NCBI RefSeq assembly: GCF_014705655.1
Contig: NZ_JACXIY010000030.1
Coordinates: 1 to 64,000, forward strand
DNA from: Paenibacillus arenilitoris
GTDB lineage: Bacteria > Bacillota > Bacilli > Paenibacillales > Paenibacillaceae
Direction of reading: 5' to 3'
Length of the DNA stretch: 64,000 nucleotides
Each line of letters opens with the position of its first letter. Position 1 is the stretch's first letter. The translations under genes and the position numbers were made by a program. Under the pieces are notes generated by a model. It was not told the DNA's origin. It saw only the letters and a list, made by a program, of their open reading frames with translations, and ran no database searches. Positions 23,232 through 32,805 of this stretch are shown one piece after another.

Positions 23232-24527
23232 ATGATGGAGGTTGAACGACGGCGCGGCGCGGCGGCCCCGAGGAGGGTCGTCCTACTCGCGGACTGTCAA
23301 TCGTTTTACGCGTCGGTGGAGAAAGCGGAGCGTCCCGAATACAAGGATAAGCCGGTCGTCGTGGCCGGCGACCCCGAACGCAGGTCCGGCATCATTCTCG
23401 CCGCGTGCCCCATCGCCAAGCAGTTCGGCGTCACGACGGCGGAGCGGCTCGGCGATTCGCTCGCCAAATGTCCGGATCTCGTCATCATCAAGCCGCGCAT
23501 GCAGCTGTACATCGACGTTTCGATGACGATTACCCGCATCTACCAGTCGTTCACCGACCTGGTCGAACCCTATTCGATCGACGAGCAGTTTCTCGACGTG
23601 ACGGGCTCGCTCCATCTGTACGGCACCCCGGAGGCGCTCGCGCGGATGATTCAGGCGCGGATTCAAGAGGAGCTCGGCGTGTACACCCGCTTCGGGATCG
23701 CCGAGAACAAAATATTGGCGAAGACGGCCTGCGACAATTACGCGAAGAAGAACGATTCCGGCATCTACGTCCTGCCCAAGGAGCATCTCCGGGAGACGCT
23801 CTGGACGCTGCCGATCGGCAAGATGTTCATGGTCGGCAGCCGCATGACGCGCCATTTCAATGCCATGGGCATCGACACGATCGGCAAGCTCGCCGAGACG
23901 CCGCTCGAGAAGCTGAAGCAGCTGATGCGCCGCAAGTTCGGCAAAAACTCGGATATCAATGCCGAACTGTATTGGCGTATCGCGAACGGCATCGACGACA
24001 GCCCGGTCAGGCCCGGCACGCACGAGGTCGCGCCGCAGTCGGTCGGCCATATGATGACGCTGCCGCGCGATTACGCCCGGCTCGAGGAGATTAAGGTCGT
24101 GCTGCTGGAGCTGACGGAGCTTGTCTGCCAGCGCTGCCGCGGCAAAGGGTTCATGGGGCATGTCGTGTCGGTCGGCTGCATGGGAGCCGATTACGACCGC
24201 CCGAGCGGCTTCAGCCGCCAGATGAAGATGGCGGACCCGACCAACGTCACCAATCAGGTGTACCGCGCGGCGGTCGAGCTTCTGGTGCGGCATTGGGACG
24301 GCATGCCGGTACGGAAGGTCGGCGTCAGCCTCTCGCAGCTGTCGGCCGACGACGAGTACCAGCTCTCGCTGTTCGATCGGGACCGCGAGAAGACGATGGC
24401 GCTGGAGCGGGCGACGGACGCGATCAAACGGAAGTACGGGGATGCGACTATTTTAAGAGCGGTCTCGATTACGCCTGCCGGGCAGGCTCAGCACCGCGCA
24501 AGAAAGATCGGAGGACATTACAAATGA
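23232..24527 (+). CDS. SOS-induced Y-family DNA polymerase (UvrX/YqjW-like)
   Basis: The protein has 431 residues (or 430 from the second ATG) and performs translesion synthesis. Palm carboxylates are visible: the Asp in LLADCQSFYASVE, with the adjacent Tyr as steric gate, and Asp-Glu in PYSIDEQFLD. The thumb/HhH region (FGIAENKILAKTACDNYAKK), little-finger segment and a clamp-binding motif QLSLF (about residue 380) follow. The combination with a YolD-like gene in the same operon matches the UvrX/YqjW group rather than DinB. The stop overlaps the next start (ATGA). Confidence 0.92.
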   Translation: MMEVERRRGAAAPRRVVLLADCQSFYASVEKAERPEYKDKPVVVAGDPERRSGIILAACPIAKQFGVTTAERLGDSLAKCPDLVIIKPRMQLYIDVSMTITRIYQSFTDLVEPYSIDEQFLDVTGSLHLYGTPEALARMIQARIQEELGVYTRFGIAENKILAKTACDNYAKKNDSGIYVLPKEHLRETLWTLPIGKMFMVGSRMTRHFNAMGIDTIGKLAETPLEKLKQLMRRKFGKNSDINAELYWRIANGIDDSPVRPGTHEVAPQSVGHMMTLPRDYARLEEIKVVLLELTELVCQRCRGKGFMGHVVSVGCMGADYDRPSGFSRQMKMADPTNVTNQVYRAAVELLVRHWDGMPVRKVGVSLSQLSADDEYQLSLFDRDREKTMALERATDAIKRKYGDATILRAVSITPAGQAQHRARKIGGHYK

Positions 24528-24850
24528 GAAAGAAGCTGGAAGGAAACGGGCTTTGGGAATCGAGCCGCATGATGCTCCCCGAGCACAAGGTTGCGATCAA
24601 CGACCACGAAGCGGCTTTGCGGCAGCGGCGGCGCGTGGAGCTTGACGAGCAGGAGTGGGAGCATGTCGCCCGCTCCGTGGCCGAATCGCTGCGGCAGCGG
24701 CGGCAAATCGCGCTGCGGATGTTCCATCCGGTCGAAGAGCTGACCGTCATCGGCATCATCGACCGCATCGATCCGCTGAAGGGGCGCTTCATGGTGGACG
24801 GCGAATGGTTTCTTATCCGGGACATCGAGGGAGCGGCGCCGGAAGAATAG
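24524..24850 (+). CDS. YolD-like protein
   Basis: The protein has 108 residues. NGLWESSRMMLPEHKVAINDHE at the start, a charged helix rich in Arg/Gln, and the C-terminal barrel FHPVEELTVIGIIDRIDPLKGRFMVDGEWFLIRDI match the YolD-like family, small partners encoded with UvrX-type polymerases. The precise biochemical role is unclear; YolD homologues are suggested to aid or restrain the polymerase. The ATG at 24524 overlaps the polymerase stop and follows GGAGG (24510-24514). Confidence 0.88.
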   Translation: MRKKLEGNGLWESSRMMLPEHKVAINDHEAALRQRRRVELDEQEWEHVARSVAESLRQRRQIALRMFHPVEELTVIGIIDRIDPLKGRFMVDGEWFLIRDIEGAAPEE

Positions 24851-24866
24851 GGGCGGCAAGAGGGCC

Positions 24867-26153
24867 TCAATCGCGCCGCTGCGCGGCAAGCACCGCCAGC
24901 TCGATCTTGTTCAGCATGAGCCCGTATTCGTTCGTGATTTCAAACTGGCGCGGAAGCGGCAGCTTCCGGAAGTAGGGCGCCACGCCCTCCGCCGACCGGA
25001 ACCAATCGCCCGGCTCCGGCGCCGGGAAGGGCCGGTCGCTCCATGCGGCCCCGAGCTCCGGGCTGTAGAGCGGCTCCGCGCCGGGCTTCAGGCGGCCGCC
25101 AAGAAGCCGTTCCGCGTAAGGGCGCCCGGGCGGCAGGCGGCGCACCCGCGCGAACAAGTCCGGCGCGTAATCCGCCCGCGAGCCCGTATGCGGGGCGGCG
25201 GCGGCGAACCGGCAGACGCCTTCGCGGACGCGCGGAATGCCGAACAGCACCGCATACAGCCGCTTCCCGAACTCGATCCGCTCCTCCAGCCGCTCGAACC
25301 GCTCCATAATAAGCCCGGCCAGGCGCAGCGGGCTCCCTCCGGCGCCTTGGCCCCGCCCCGCTCCGTACGGCATGATTACGCCGTTCAACTGAAGCAGCGA
25401 TTGCAGCCCGAAGAACAACGTATGAAGCACCTTATCGCGAAAGTACGAATGCTGCACGACGCGCTCCTCGATATAATGCTGCTCGTTGACGATGAGCGCG
25501 ACCGTGAGCGGCACCGGATCGCGGTCCCGCCAGAACAGCCGCCAGACCGGCTGCATGAACGCCGAGACGCCGAGCGCCGGCAGCAGGTGGAATAAGCTCC
25601 GCCCTAGCCGCTTGCTCCGTTCGTAGAGAAGAAGCTGCGGATACGCGTCCTGGAATATATAGGCGTTGGCCCGCTCCAGGAAGAGGAATACGTCCTCGCG
25701 CTGGTCGCTGCGGAGCAGCCGCGGCAGCCATTCCCCCTGCAGGTCCGTCATGTTCCACCCGCCGTTGCGCGATACCGTATGCGCAAGCAGCGCCCAGTGA
25801 AGCTCGGGGGTGCGGAAGTATACCTGCCGATACGCCTCGGTACGCGTCACGTTATTCCGGTTCGCCGCGGCGGTCTCCTCGCGCAGACGCCCGGCGAGTA
25901 CGAGCTCCTCCCCGCTTAAAGGGACGGAGGCGCTGCCGCCGAGCTTCGTCCAAGCCGCGGCGAGCTTCGCGGCCGAAGCCTGGGAAAGCCGCAGCGGTAC
26001 GGCCTCCTCCGCCATCTCGTGCGATGCGCTCATGGCGTTCCACTTGCCGACCGCATAGTCGAATGCCGCCCCGGGCAGCGCGAACAGCTGCGCCAGCCAA
26101 TCGCCGAGCGAGCGGCGGGCCGCGCGCGCACCATTCTTGTCGTCCATCGTCAA
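24867..26153 (-). CDS. DUF2515 (YppC-like) protein
   Basis: The protein has 428 residues (start at residue 1 or 3, both ATG-like). The central blocks VTRTEAYRQVYFRTPELHWALLAHTVSRNGGWNMTDLQG and FLERANAYIFQDAYPQLLLYERSK, plus YIEERVVQ, match the YppC/DUF2515 family. It is predicted soluble and helical. Function unknown. The long Ala/Arg-rich N-terminus (RAARRSLGDWLAQLFALPGAAFDYAVGKW) is family-variable. It lies between the polymerase operon and the divergent SRAP gene. Confidence 0.72.
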   Translation of the reverse strand: MTMDDKNGARAARRSLGDWLAQLFALPGAAFDYAVGKWNAMSASHEMAEEAVPLRLSQASAAKLAAAWTKLGGSASVPLSGEELVLAGRLREETAAANRNNVTRTEAYRQVYFRTPELHWALLAHTVSRNGGWNMTDLQGEWLPRLLRSDQREDVFLFLERANAYIFQDAYPQLLLYERSKRLGRSLFHLLPALGVSAFMQPVWRLFWRDRDPVPLTVALIVNEQHYIEERVVQHSYFRDKVLHTLFFGLQSLLQLNGVIMPYGAGRGQGAGGSPLRLAGLIMERFERLEERIEFGKRLYAVLFGIPRVREGVCRFAAAAPHTGSRADYAPDLFARVRRLPPGRPYAERLLGGRLKPGAEPLYSPELGAAWSDRPFPAPEPGDWFRSAEGVAPYFRKLPLPRQFEITNEYGLMLNKIELAVLAAQRRD

Positions 26154-26320
26154 CGCTCCTTATCATCGTCCCGCGCGGCGAAGGCACGGCCGCTCGGGAC
26201 GTTCTCGTTACCAGTATCCGCCGCGAGCCGCCCGGCCATACCGTAGTAGCAGCATATGCGCCCGTCGGCCAGGCGTTGTATAATAGAGACTAGCGGCAAG
26301 ACAGGAGGCGAGAGAGACTT

Positions 26321-27016
26321 ATGTGCGGAAGATATACGATTACCGTCACGCTCGAGGAGCTGATGGTCCGATATATGATCGGGGAGACGATGATCCCGTT
26401 CCACCGGCCGAAATACAACGTGGCGCCGAGCCAGCAGGTGCTCGCCGTCGTGAACGACGGGCAGAGCAACCGGCTGGGCGAGCTGAAGTGGGGACTTGTA
26501 CCGCCGTGGGCCGAGGACCCGAAGATCGGCTTTCAAATGATCAACGCGCGCTCGGAGACGGCGGCGGACAAGCCGGCCTACGGAGCGCCGCTGCGCCGCA
26601 AGCGCTGCCTCATCCCGGCGGACGGCTTCTATGAGTGGAAGACGACGGCCCGCGGCAAGCAGCCGATGCGCATCGTGCTGAAGAGCCGTTCCTTGTTCAG
26701 CATGGCGGGGCTGTTCGAGACGTGGATCGCCCCGGACGGCGCCAAAATCAACAGCTGCACCATTCTGACGACGACGCCGAACGCTCTCGTCGCGCCGATC
26801 CATGACCGCATGCCGGTCATCTTAAAGCCCGAGGACGAGCCGCTGTGGCTGGATCGCAAGGTGACGGACATCGGCGTCCTGCAGCCGCTGCTGCGGCCTT
26901 ACGACGCCAGCGAGCTCGAAGCCTATCCCGTGTCTCCCGCCGTCGGCAGCGTCAAGAACGACGACGCCTCGCTCGTCGAGCCTTATGCGGCGGACGAGCA
27001 GCTGGAGCTTTGGTAG
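26321..27016 (+). CDS. SOS response-associated peptidase (SRAP/HMCES type)
   Basis: The protein has 231 residues and protects abasic sites in single-stranded DNA by forming a thiazolidine link through its N-terminal cysteine. The key residues are present: Cys2 (MCGRY), Asn75 in INARSET, Glu105 in GFYEW and His161 in IHDRMP. The start is fixed because Cys2 must follow the initiator methionine; AGGAGG lies 12 bp upstream. I see no LexA box in front, so it may be constitutive despite its name. Confidence 0.94.
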   Translation: MCGRYTITVTLEELMVRYMIGETMIPFHRPKYNVAPSQQVLAVVNDGQSNRLGELKWGLVPPWAEDPKIGFQMINARSETAADKPAYGAPLRRKRCLIPADGFYEWKTTARGKQPMRIVLKSRSLFSMAGLFETWIAPDGAKINSCTILTTTPNALVAPIHDRMPVILKPEDEPLWLDRKVTDIGVLQPLLRPYDASELEAYPVSPAVGSVKNDDASLVEPYAADEQLELW

Positions 27017-27037
27017 GCCGGACTCTGCCGCCGCGGG

Positions 27038-27070
27038 CAAAAAAAAATCGCCGACCGAAAGCGGTCAGCG
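27038..27070 (-). terminator. Terminator overlapping the stop codon of the SpoVIF-like gene
   Basis: On the minus strand CGCTGACCG-CTTT-CGGTCGGCG (one mismatch) is followed by ATTTTTTTTT. The stem includes the gene's TGA. Confidence 0.75.
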
Positions 27071-27352
27071 AAACATTCCCCACAGCTTCAACAGATGAAA
27101 CGTGTTGTTCGGATCGATTTTTTGCGCGAGCACGAAGTTGACGATCTGCTCCTCCTGCGTGTCCGTAAGCTGCTCCTGCAGGACGACGGCGGCCGATTTC
27201 ACGAGCCTTCTCACCTTCGGCCGGTCCTGCAGATCATATTTCGTCACATTTCCGAGCAAGTCGCGAATCCGGTCCTTCACTGCGGGATTTTTCATTTTAA
27301 ATTTGACGCGTTCGACCAGCTGCGGCCGAATGCCGTACTTTTGGTAGCTCAC
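27065..27352 (-). CDS. Stage VI sporulation protein F-like
   Basis: The protein has 95 residues. SYQKYGIRPQLVERVKFKMKNPAVKDRIRDLLGNVTKYDLQDRPKVRRLV and EEQIVNFVLAQKIDPNNTFHLLKLW fit the Paenibacillaceae SpoVIF group, longer than B. subtilis SpoVIF (about 86 residues), which is needed for late coat assembly and spore resistance. I chose GTG 27352 because GGAGGTG stands 8 bp upstream; a longer frame exists but has no ribosome site. Confidence 0.75.
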   Translation of the reverse strand: MSYQKYGIRPQLVERVKFKMKNPAVKDRIRDLLGNVTKYDLQDRPKVRRLVKSAAVVLQEQLTDTQEEQIVNFVLAQKIDPNNTFHLLKLWGMFR

Positions 27353-27427
27353 TACCCCGACACCTCCATCCGGCAATCGAATCCAAGTCAATCGTTAAAG
27401 CATATGCCGGATGGTGGCGAATATTGC

Positions 27428-29482
27428 CTAGTCGAGCTGTTCCCCTTGAAAATAAGAATCCTTCTGCAGCACGCCGCGGACTCTCGCATAGGAGGCGTCG
27501 CTCCAGAAATCCTCCCTCTCCGTCAGCTCGGCGGCATCCTCGCGCGCGGTTTCCAGCAGCTCGTAATCCGCGACCATGTCCGCCAGCCGGAATTCCGGCA
27601 GCCCGCTCTGCTTCGTCCCGAAGAAATCGCCCGGGCCTCGAATTTCGAGGTCTCGTCTGGATACCTCAAAGCCGTCATCCGTTTCCGTCATGACCTTCAT
27701 CCGCTCTCGCCCGGTCTCCGACTTCGGATCGGCCACCAGAATGCAGTGCGATTGATGCTCTCCCCGGCCTACCCGGCCGCGCAGCTGATGAAGCTGCGAC
27801 AAGCCAAACCGCTCAGCATCCATAATAATGATAAGCGTCGCGTTCGGTACGTCGACGCCAACCTCGACGACGGTCGTCGCGACCAGCACCTGGGTCTCAT
27901 TCGAGCCGAAGGCGCCCATGGCGCCGTCCTTCTCCGCAGCCGTCATCCGCCCGTGCAGCAGTCCGATCCGAAGATCGGGGAACGACTGCTGGGTCTGCAC
28001 GTACAGGTCGATGGCATTCTGGACGTCCAGCTTCTCCGATTCTTCGATCAAGGGGCAGATGATGTACGCCTGGCGTCCTTTGGTTACCTCCTTGCGGATA
28101 AACGCGAGCACGCGCTCCATCATCCCGTGCTTCACCCAGTACGTCTTGATCGGCTTGCGCCCGTGCGGACGCTCGCGGATCGTCGAGACGTCCATGTCGC
28201 CGAACGCCGTAATCGCCATCGTCCGCGGAATCGGCGTCGCCGTCATCGTAAGCACGTCGGGGTTCATCCCTTTGCGGCGGAGGATGCTTCTCTGGTTCAC
28301 GCCGAAGCGGTGCTGCTCGTCGACGACGACGAGCCCCAGGCTGCGGAAGAATACGTCCTCCTGGATAAGCGCGTGCGTGCCGACCGCGATGTCGATAATG
28401 CCCATTTGAAGGCCGGCTAGCGCGTCGCGCCGCTTCCGCTCGGTCAAGCTTCCCGTAAGCAAAGCGACTTCAACGCCCATATCCGCGAACAGGCGCTGAA
28501 GCGACCGCATATGCTGCTCGGCCAAAATTTCGGTCGGCACCATGAGCGCCCCCTGATGTCCGGCCTTCACCGCCCCGTAGAGCGCAATGGCCGCGACGAC
28601 CGTCTTGCCGGAGCCGACATCGCCCTGCAGCAGCCGGTTCATGCAGGATGGCCTGCGCATATCCGTCAAAATCTCATTGACGACCTTCTTCTGCCCGTCC
28701 GTCAGCTCGAACGGCAGCGTCGCCGCGAACTCCCGGATCGTCTCGCTTTCGATCCGGTGCGCGATGCCGTCCGTCCGCTTGCGGTTAAGCGCGCGGTAGG
28801 CCTGAAGCTTCAATTGAAACAGAAACAGCTCTTCGTACACGAGCCTCCTGCGGGCGGCTTGTCCTTCCGACGCGTCGTCAGGCAGATGGATTCGCTGCAC
28901 CGCGTCTCGTCTTGCCATCAGATCGTGCCGCTCCACGAGCTCGTGAGGAAGAAGCTCCTCGATCATCGTCCCGTACTGCGCGAGCGCTTGGCGAATCGTT
29001 TTCCGGATCCAGGCCTGCGTCATGCTTCCGCTTACGGAATAGACCGGCTGCAGCGTACCCGATTTGGCGGATCGGGCGCTGTCCGGGAACTCGGATTCGG
29101 ACACCGTCATTTGCAGCCGTCGCTGCTCCCACTTGCCGGTAAGCATCACTTCCCGGTTGACCGTAAGCTGGTCCTGCAGAAAGTGACGGTTGAACCACAC
29201 GGCCGTAACCAGCCACTGCCCTACCTCCACCTTGCAGGTCAGCCTTGACTTGCTGCGGCCGTAGCGCTGCAGCACCGGCACGCCGCGGACGATGCCGAGC
29301 ACCGTTACCTTCTCGCCGTCCTTCGCGTCCGCCAGCTCGCGGATGCGGTAATCCTCGTACCGGAACGGAAAATAATCGAGCAAATCGGCGACGCTGCGCA
29401 CGCCAAAGGCGTGAAGCTCTTGTTCCTTCGGAGCGCTCACGCCTTTGATTTGCCGAACGGAAATTTGATCCAGCTGCATCAT
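27428..29482 (-). CDS. recG: ATP-dependent DNA helicase RecG
   Basis: The protein has 684 residues, full length. It remodels stalled forks and branched DNA. The wedge OB-domain is at about 60-170 (YRIRELADAKDGEKVTVLGIVRG). Helicase motifs: GDVGSGKTVVA (I), DEQHRFG (II), TATPIPRTM (III), and the Holliday-junction TRG region LRGRVGRG. It lies downstream of the DegV gene on the same strand with a 4-bp gap, as part of the conserved fakA-recG neighbourhood seen in Bacillales. Confidence 0.96.
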   Translation of the reverse strand: MMQLDQISVRQIKGVSAPKEQELHAFGVRSVADLLDYFPFRYEDYRIRELADAKDGEKVTVLGIVRGVPVLQRYGRSKSRLTCKVEVGQWLVTAVWFNRHFLQDQLTVNREVMLTGKWEQRRLQMTVSESEFPDSARSAKSGTLQPVYSVSGSMTQAWIRKTIRQALAQYGTMIEELLPHELVERHDLMARRDAVQRIHLPDDASEGQAARRRLVYEELFLFQLKLQAYRALNRKRTDGIAHRIESETIREFAATLPFELTDGQKKVVNEILTDMRRPSCMNRLLQGDVGSGKTVVAAIALYGAVKAGHQGALMVPTEILAEQHMRSLQRLFADMGVEVALLTGSLTERKRRDALAGLQMGIIDIAVGTHALIQEDVFFRSLGLVVVDEQHRFGVNQRSILRRKGMNPDVLTMTATPIPRTMAITAFGDMDVSTIRERPHGRKPIKTYWVKHGMMERVLAFIRKEVTKGRQAYIICPLIEESEKLDVQNAIDLYVQTQQSFPDLRIGLLHGRMTAAEKDGAMGAFGSNETQVLVATTVVEVGVDVPNATLIIIMDAERFGLSQLHQLRGRVGRGEHQSHCILVADPKSETGRERMKVMTETDDGFEVSRRDLEIRGPGDFFGTKQSGLPEFRLADMVADYELLETAREDAAELTEREDFWSDASYARVRGVLQKDSYFQGEQLD

Positions 29483-29486
29483 GCGA

Positions 29487-30344
29487 TCACAACCTGTGCA
29501 TGAACACGGCCGACGTGCCGGGCCCCGTATGCGTGCCGATCGTCGATCCGATTCTCGCCTTGTCCATGCTTTGCACGTTGAAGCGGCTTTTGATCAACTC
29601 GCCGAGCTCCTCGGCCGTCTCCTTATGGTACGACCACGCCATCGTGGCATGCACGGGCTCGTCTCCGAAGCTTTGCGCCAGCAAATCCACGATTCGCTGC
29701 ATCGCCTTCTTGGAGCCGCGCACCTTATCCACCGCCTGTACGACGCCTTCCGGATCGAGCGACAGAATCGGCTTAATGTTTAAGATGGAGCCGATAAAAG
29801 CCGACGCCTTGCCGATCCGGCCGCCCTTCTGCAAGTAATCCAGCGACTCGACGAGAAAGTACAGCTCCGTGTTCTTCTCCAGCCGTTCGACTTCCTCGAT
29901 GATCCGCTCGACCGCTTCGCCCGCCTGCGCCATCTCGGCCGCCCTGACGACGCGGCGTCCGTACCCGTACGAAGCCGACTTGGAATCGATGACCGTAATG
30001 TCCGCTTTCTCCTCGATCATCGATTGGGCGATAACCGCGGATTGATACGTGCCGCTGAGCGCCGCAGACAAATGAATCGACAAGATCGGTGCGTTGGCGT
30101 CTTCGGCCAGCAGCCGCTGATAAACGTCCGAGAAATCCATCGGCGAAGGCTGCGACGTGGTCGGAAGCGACGGCGACTGGGCAAGCTTCTCGTAGAACTG
30201 CTCGATCTCGATTGTCACCGTATCCAAATATGTTTCTTCCCCAAAGATCACCTTGCACGGCACGACCGAAATGCCCAGCCGCTCTCGAACCTCCGCCGGA
30301 ATGTCAGCCGCGCTGTCTGTTACGATTCGGACCTTCCCCGCCAT
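29487..30344 (-). CDS. DegV-family fatty-acid-binding protein (FakB-like)
   Basis: The protein has 285 residues. VRIVTDSAADIPAEVRERLGISVVPCKVIFGEETYLD opens the family; LPTTSQPSPMDF and ILSIHLSAALSGTYQSA are the fatty-acid carboxylate-binding loops, and YFLVESLDYLQKGGRIGK is a hallmark. DegV/FakB proteins present fatty acids to the kinase FakA. The fakA homologue lies just upstream (30 bp), so kinase and carrier are encoded side by side, ahead of recG. Confidence 0.93.
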   Translation of the reverse strand: MAGKVRIVTDSAADIPAEVRERLGISVVPCKVIFGEETYLDTVTIEIEQFYEKLAQSPSLPTTSQPSPMDFSDVYQRLLAEDANAPILSIHLSAALSGTYQSAVIAQSMIEEKADITVIDSKSASYGYGRRVVRAAEMAQAGEAVERIIEEVERLEKNTELYFLVESLDYLQKGGRIGKASAFIGSILNIKPILSLDPEGVVQAVDKVRGSKKAMQRIVDLLAQSFGDEPVHATMAWSYHKETAEELGELIKSRFNVQSMDKARIGSTIGTHTGPGTSAVFMHRL

Positions 30345-30374
30345 ACAATCCCCTCCAACCTGGTTACGATCATT

Positions 30375-32135
30375 TTATTCCAACGCGAATATATACGGAT
30401 ACAGCGGCTGTCCGCCCTTCTGCACCTCAAGCTCAAGCTCCGGGTATTGCTCCGCGACCCACTCGCAAATTTCGGCCGTTTCGGCCGAATCCGCGCCTTC
30501 TCCGGTCAGGACGGTCAGCAGATCGCCGCCTTCCTCCAGCATGCTGCCGATCAGCCCTTTGCAAGCCCCGGTAAGGCTCGGCTCCGATACGACGATCGTC
30601 TTCTCCTTAATGCCGATAAAATCGCCCTCGCGGATCGTGACGCCTTCAATGGACGTATCCCTGACCGCTTTCGTCACTTGTCCGGAGACGACCTGCTCGG
30701 CCGCGCTCTTCATCCACGCCGCATTGCGCTCGGCCGACTCCTCCTCCTTGAAGGCCAGAACCGCCGCCAGTCCTTGCGGCACGGTCCGCGTCGGGATGAC
30801 CGTGACGCTCCGCTCGCTAAGCTCGGCGGCCTGTTCCGCCGCCAAAATAATGTTTCCGTTATTCGGGAGGATATAAATATGCTCCGCGGAAAGCGACTCG
30901 ATCGCCTTGACGAAGTCTTCCGTGCTCGGATTCATCGTCTGCCCGCCCGATAGGACGGTATCGACGTCGTTCCCGAGAAAAATGTCCGCAATGCCCTCGC
31001 CCATCGCAACGGCGATTATGCCGAACGGCGCGCGTTCGAATACTTGTCCGGGAGGCGTCGCCGGAACGGAGCCGGCCAGCAGCTCCGCCGCGGAGTAGTC
31101 GGCCGGGCCGCCGGCTTCCGCCTCGTGCCCCAGCAGCTCGCGATGCTGCTCGCGCATGTTCAGAATGCGTATGTCGTTCAGCTCGCCGTACGGGAGCGAC
31201 AAATTAAGCACGTCCCCCGGCTTGCGCGAATGTACATGAACCTTGATGACATCCTCCTCGGCGATGACCAGAATCGAATCGCCGTCTTTCTCAAGCGCCT
31301 TCTTGTAAGCGGATTCATTAAAAAACACCGGCTTTGCGCCTCCGAGCTTACGATTGATAAAAAATTCCATATCGTATAAAAATTCGATCGCTTCCGTCGA
31401 TAAGCGCGATTGCGCGGAAACCGTCTCCTGCGGCCGGCCCGCCGCCGGCACGGCCACTTCCTCGGGCGGCGCAGCTTCGGAAGACAAGGCATGCGAGGCC
31501 GAATAGCCGTCGCTCTCGCTGCCGGACAAGCTGTTCGCGAAGCCCTCGTATATGAATACGAGACCTTGTCCGCCGGAATCGACGACGCCGACCTGCTTCA
31601 GCACGGGCAATAAATCCGGCGTGCGCTGAAGCGCTTCCTCCGCCTTCCGGTGGACCTCCCGCATCAATTCGGCTACGTCGTTCTTGCGGCGCGCATACTG
31701 CACGGCATGCTTGGCCGCTTCCTTCGCAACGGTAAGGATCGTTCCTTCCACCGGCTTAACGACTGCTTTGTAGGCAAGGTCGACGCCGTGCTGCAGCGCC
31801 GCCGCGACTTGGGCCGCACCCGCTTCCTCGAGGCCGGCCAGCGATTTGGAGAAGCCGCGGAACAGCTGCGACAAAATTACGCCGGAATTGCCCCTCGCCC
31901 CCATCAGCAGTCCTTTGGATAATGCTTCTGCCGCCTTGCCGAGATGGGCGGATGGCTTGCTGCGAAGCTCGCGGACGCCGGAGGACATCGTTAAATTCAT
32001 GTTGGTTCCCGTGTCGCCGTCCGGCACCGGAAATACGTTCAAAGCGTTGACGCGCTCCGCGTTGCGCTGCAAATAATCCGCGCCCAGCAGTGCCATTGCG
32101 GCAAAATCAGATCCGTTTATAAAGCGCTTGCTCAA
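30375..32135 (-). CDS. fakA: DhaL/DAK2-domain fatty acid kinase FakA (YloV)
   Basis: The protein has 586 residues. The N-terminal DhaL ATP domain holds VFPVPDGDTGTNMNLTM, ARGNSGVILSQLFRGF and VDSGGQGL. A middle and C-terminal domain (YDMEFFINRK, VHVHSRKPGDVLNLSLPYGELNDIRI) contact the FakB partner. It phosphorylates exogenous fatty acids for membrane lipid synthesis. It starts 17 bp after the Asp23-family gene and is followed by DegV, forming a functional unit. An Ala/Pro/Glu-rich linker (about 210-245) is expanded here. Confidence 0.94.
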   Translation of the reverse strand: MSKRFINGSDFAAMALLGADYLQRNAERVNALNVFPVPDGDTGTNMNLTMSSGVRELRSKPSAHLGKAAEALSKGLLMGARGNSGVILSQLFRGFSKSLAGLEEAGAAQVAAALQHGVDLAYKAVVKPVEGTILTVAKEAAKHAVQYARRKNDVAELMREVHRKAEEALQRTPDLLPVLKQVGVVDSGGQGLVFIYEGFANSLSGSESDGYSASHALSSEAAPPEEVAVPAAGRPQETVSAQSRLSTEAIEFLYDMEFFINRKLGGAKPVFFNESAYKKALEKDGDSILVIAEEDVIKVHVHSRKPGDVLNLSLPYGELNDIRILNMREQHRELLGHEAEAGGPADYSAAELLAGSVPATPPGQVFERAPFGIIAVAMGEGIADIFLGNDVDTVLSGGQTMNPSTEDFVKAIESLSAEHIYILPNNGNIILAAEQAAELSERSVTVIPTRTVPQGLAAVLAFKEEESAERNAAWMKSAAEQVVSGQVTKAVRDTSIEGVTIREGDFIGIKEKTIVVSEPSLTGACKGLIGSMLEEGGDLLTVLTGEGADSAETAEICEWVAEQYPELELEVQKGGQPLYPYIFALE

Positions 32136-32152
32136 CGAAAATTCCCTCCCTG

Positions 32153-32512
32153 CTACTTGGATACCCTGACGTCTTGCACGAATATATGGACTTCTTCCAC
32201 TTGTAGACCGATTACGTCATTCAGCACATATTTCACCTTCGATTGAATGTTATGCGCCACTTCGGAAATTTTGGTTCCATAGCTTACGATGATGTACAGG
32301 TCGATATGCAGTTTCTCGTTATCCCGCCTGACTTCTACGCCGCGGGTGAAATTGTCACGGCCGAGCAGCTCGGCGATTCCGTCCTTCAGCTGTTTTCGGG
32401 AAGCCATTCCGACGAGTCCATAACAATCCATGGCTGCAGAGCCGGCAAGAACGGCTATGCAATGGTCTGTGATATGAATGGAACCTAGTTCGGTGCTTAG
32501 CTGCAGAGGCAT
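32153..32512 (-). CDS. Asp23/Gls24 family envelope protein (YloU)
   Basis: The protein has 119 residues. LGSIHITDHCIAVLAGSAAMDCYGLVGMASRKQLKDGIAELLG and VHIVSYG/YIIVSYGTKISEVAHNIQSKV match Asp23, an envelope stress-related scaffold found near rpmB and fakA. The ATG follows AGGGAGTG. It is divergent from rpmB. The gene order yloU-fakA is conserved across Bacillales. Confidence 0.9.
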   Translation of the reverse strand: MPLQLSTELGSIHITDHCIAVLAGSAAMDCYGLVGMASRKQLKDGIAELLGRDNFTRGVEVRRDNEKLHIDLYIIVSYGTKISEVAHNIQSKVKYVLNDVIGLQVEEVHIFVQDVRVSK

Positions 32513-32661
32513 GGAAAAACACTCCCTTACTGTATATTATGGACTATGTACCATTGTACTATAAACGTCACCTTTATAGAAGTCCGTTCGCAAAATCCAG
32601 TTATTCCGCGAAAAATCGCGAATTTCGCCTACTAAGAAACTTGAATGCCCGTATATTTAGG

Positions 32662-32690
32662 TTGAACAGTATCGATGTTTGTGATACGAT
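32662..32690 (+). promoter_or_regulatory. Sigma-A promoter of rpmB
   Basis: TTGAAC (32662-32667), 17-bp spacer, TACGAT (32685-32690), about 115 bp before the L28 start. Confidence 0.75.
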
Positions 32691-32805
32691 ATTCAAGTGT
32701 GTTTATTTGCTATTTCGCTAATGAATGAAGTTTTCCTCACGCATAATGAAGCCGATGCATATGGAAACCGAAGCTGCTTCAGCAATACTTAAAGGAGGTG
32801 TAGTC

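Noticed and set aside
26150-26320. Search for a LexA box before the SRAP gene
   Set aside because: No GAACN4GTTC or close variant found.
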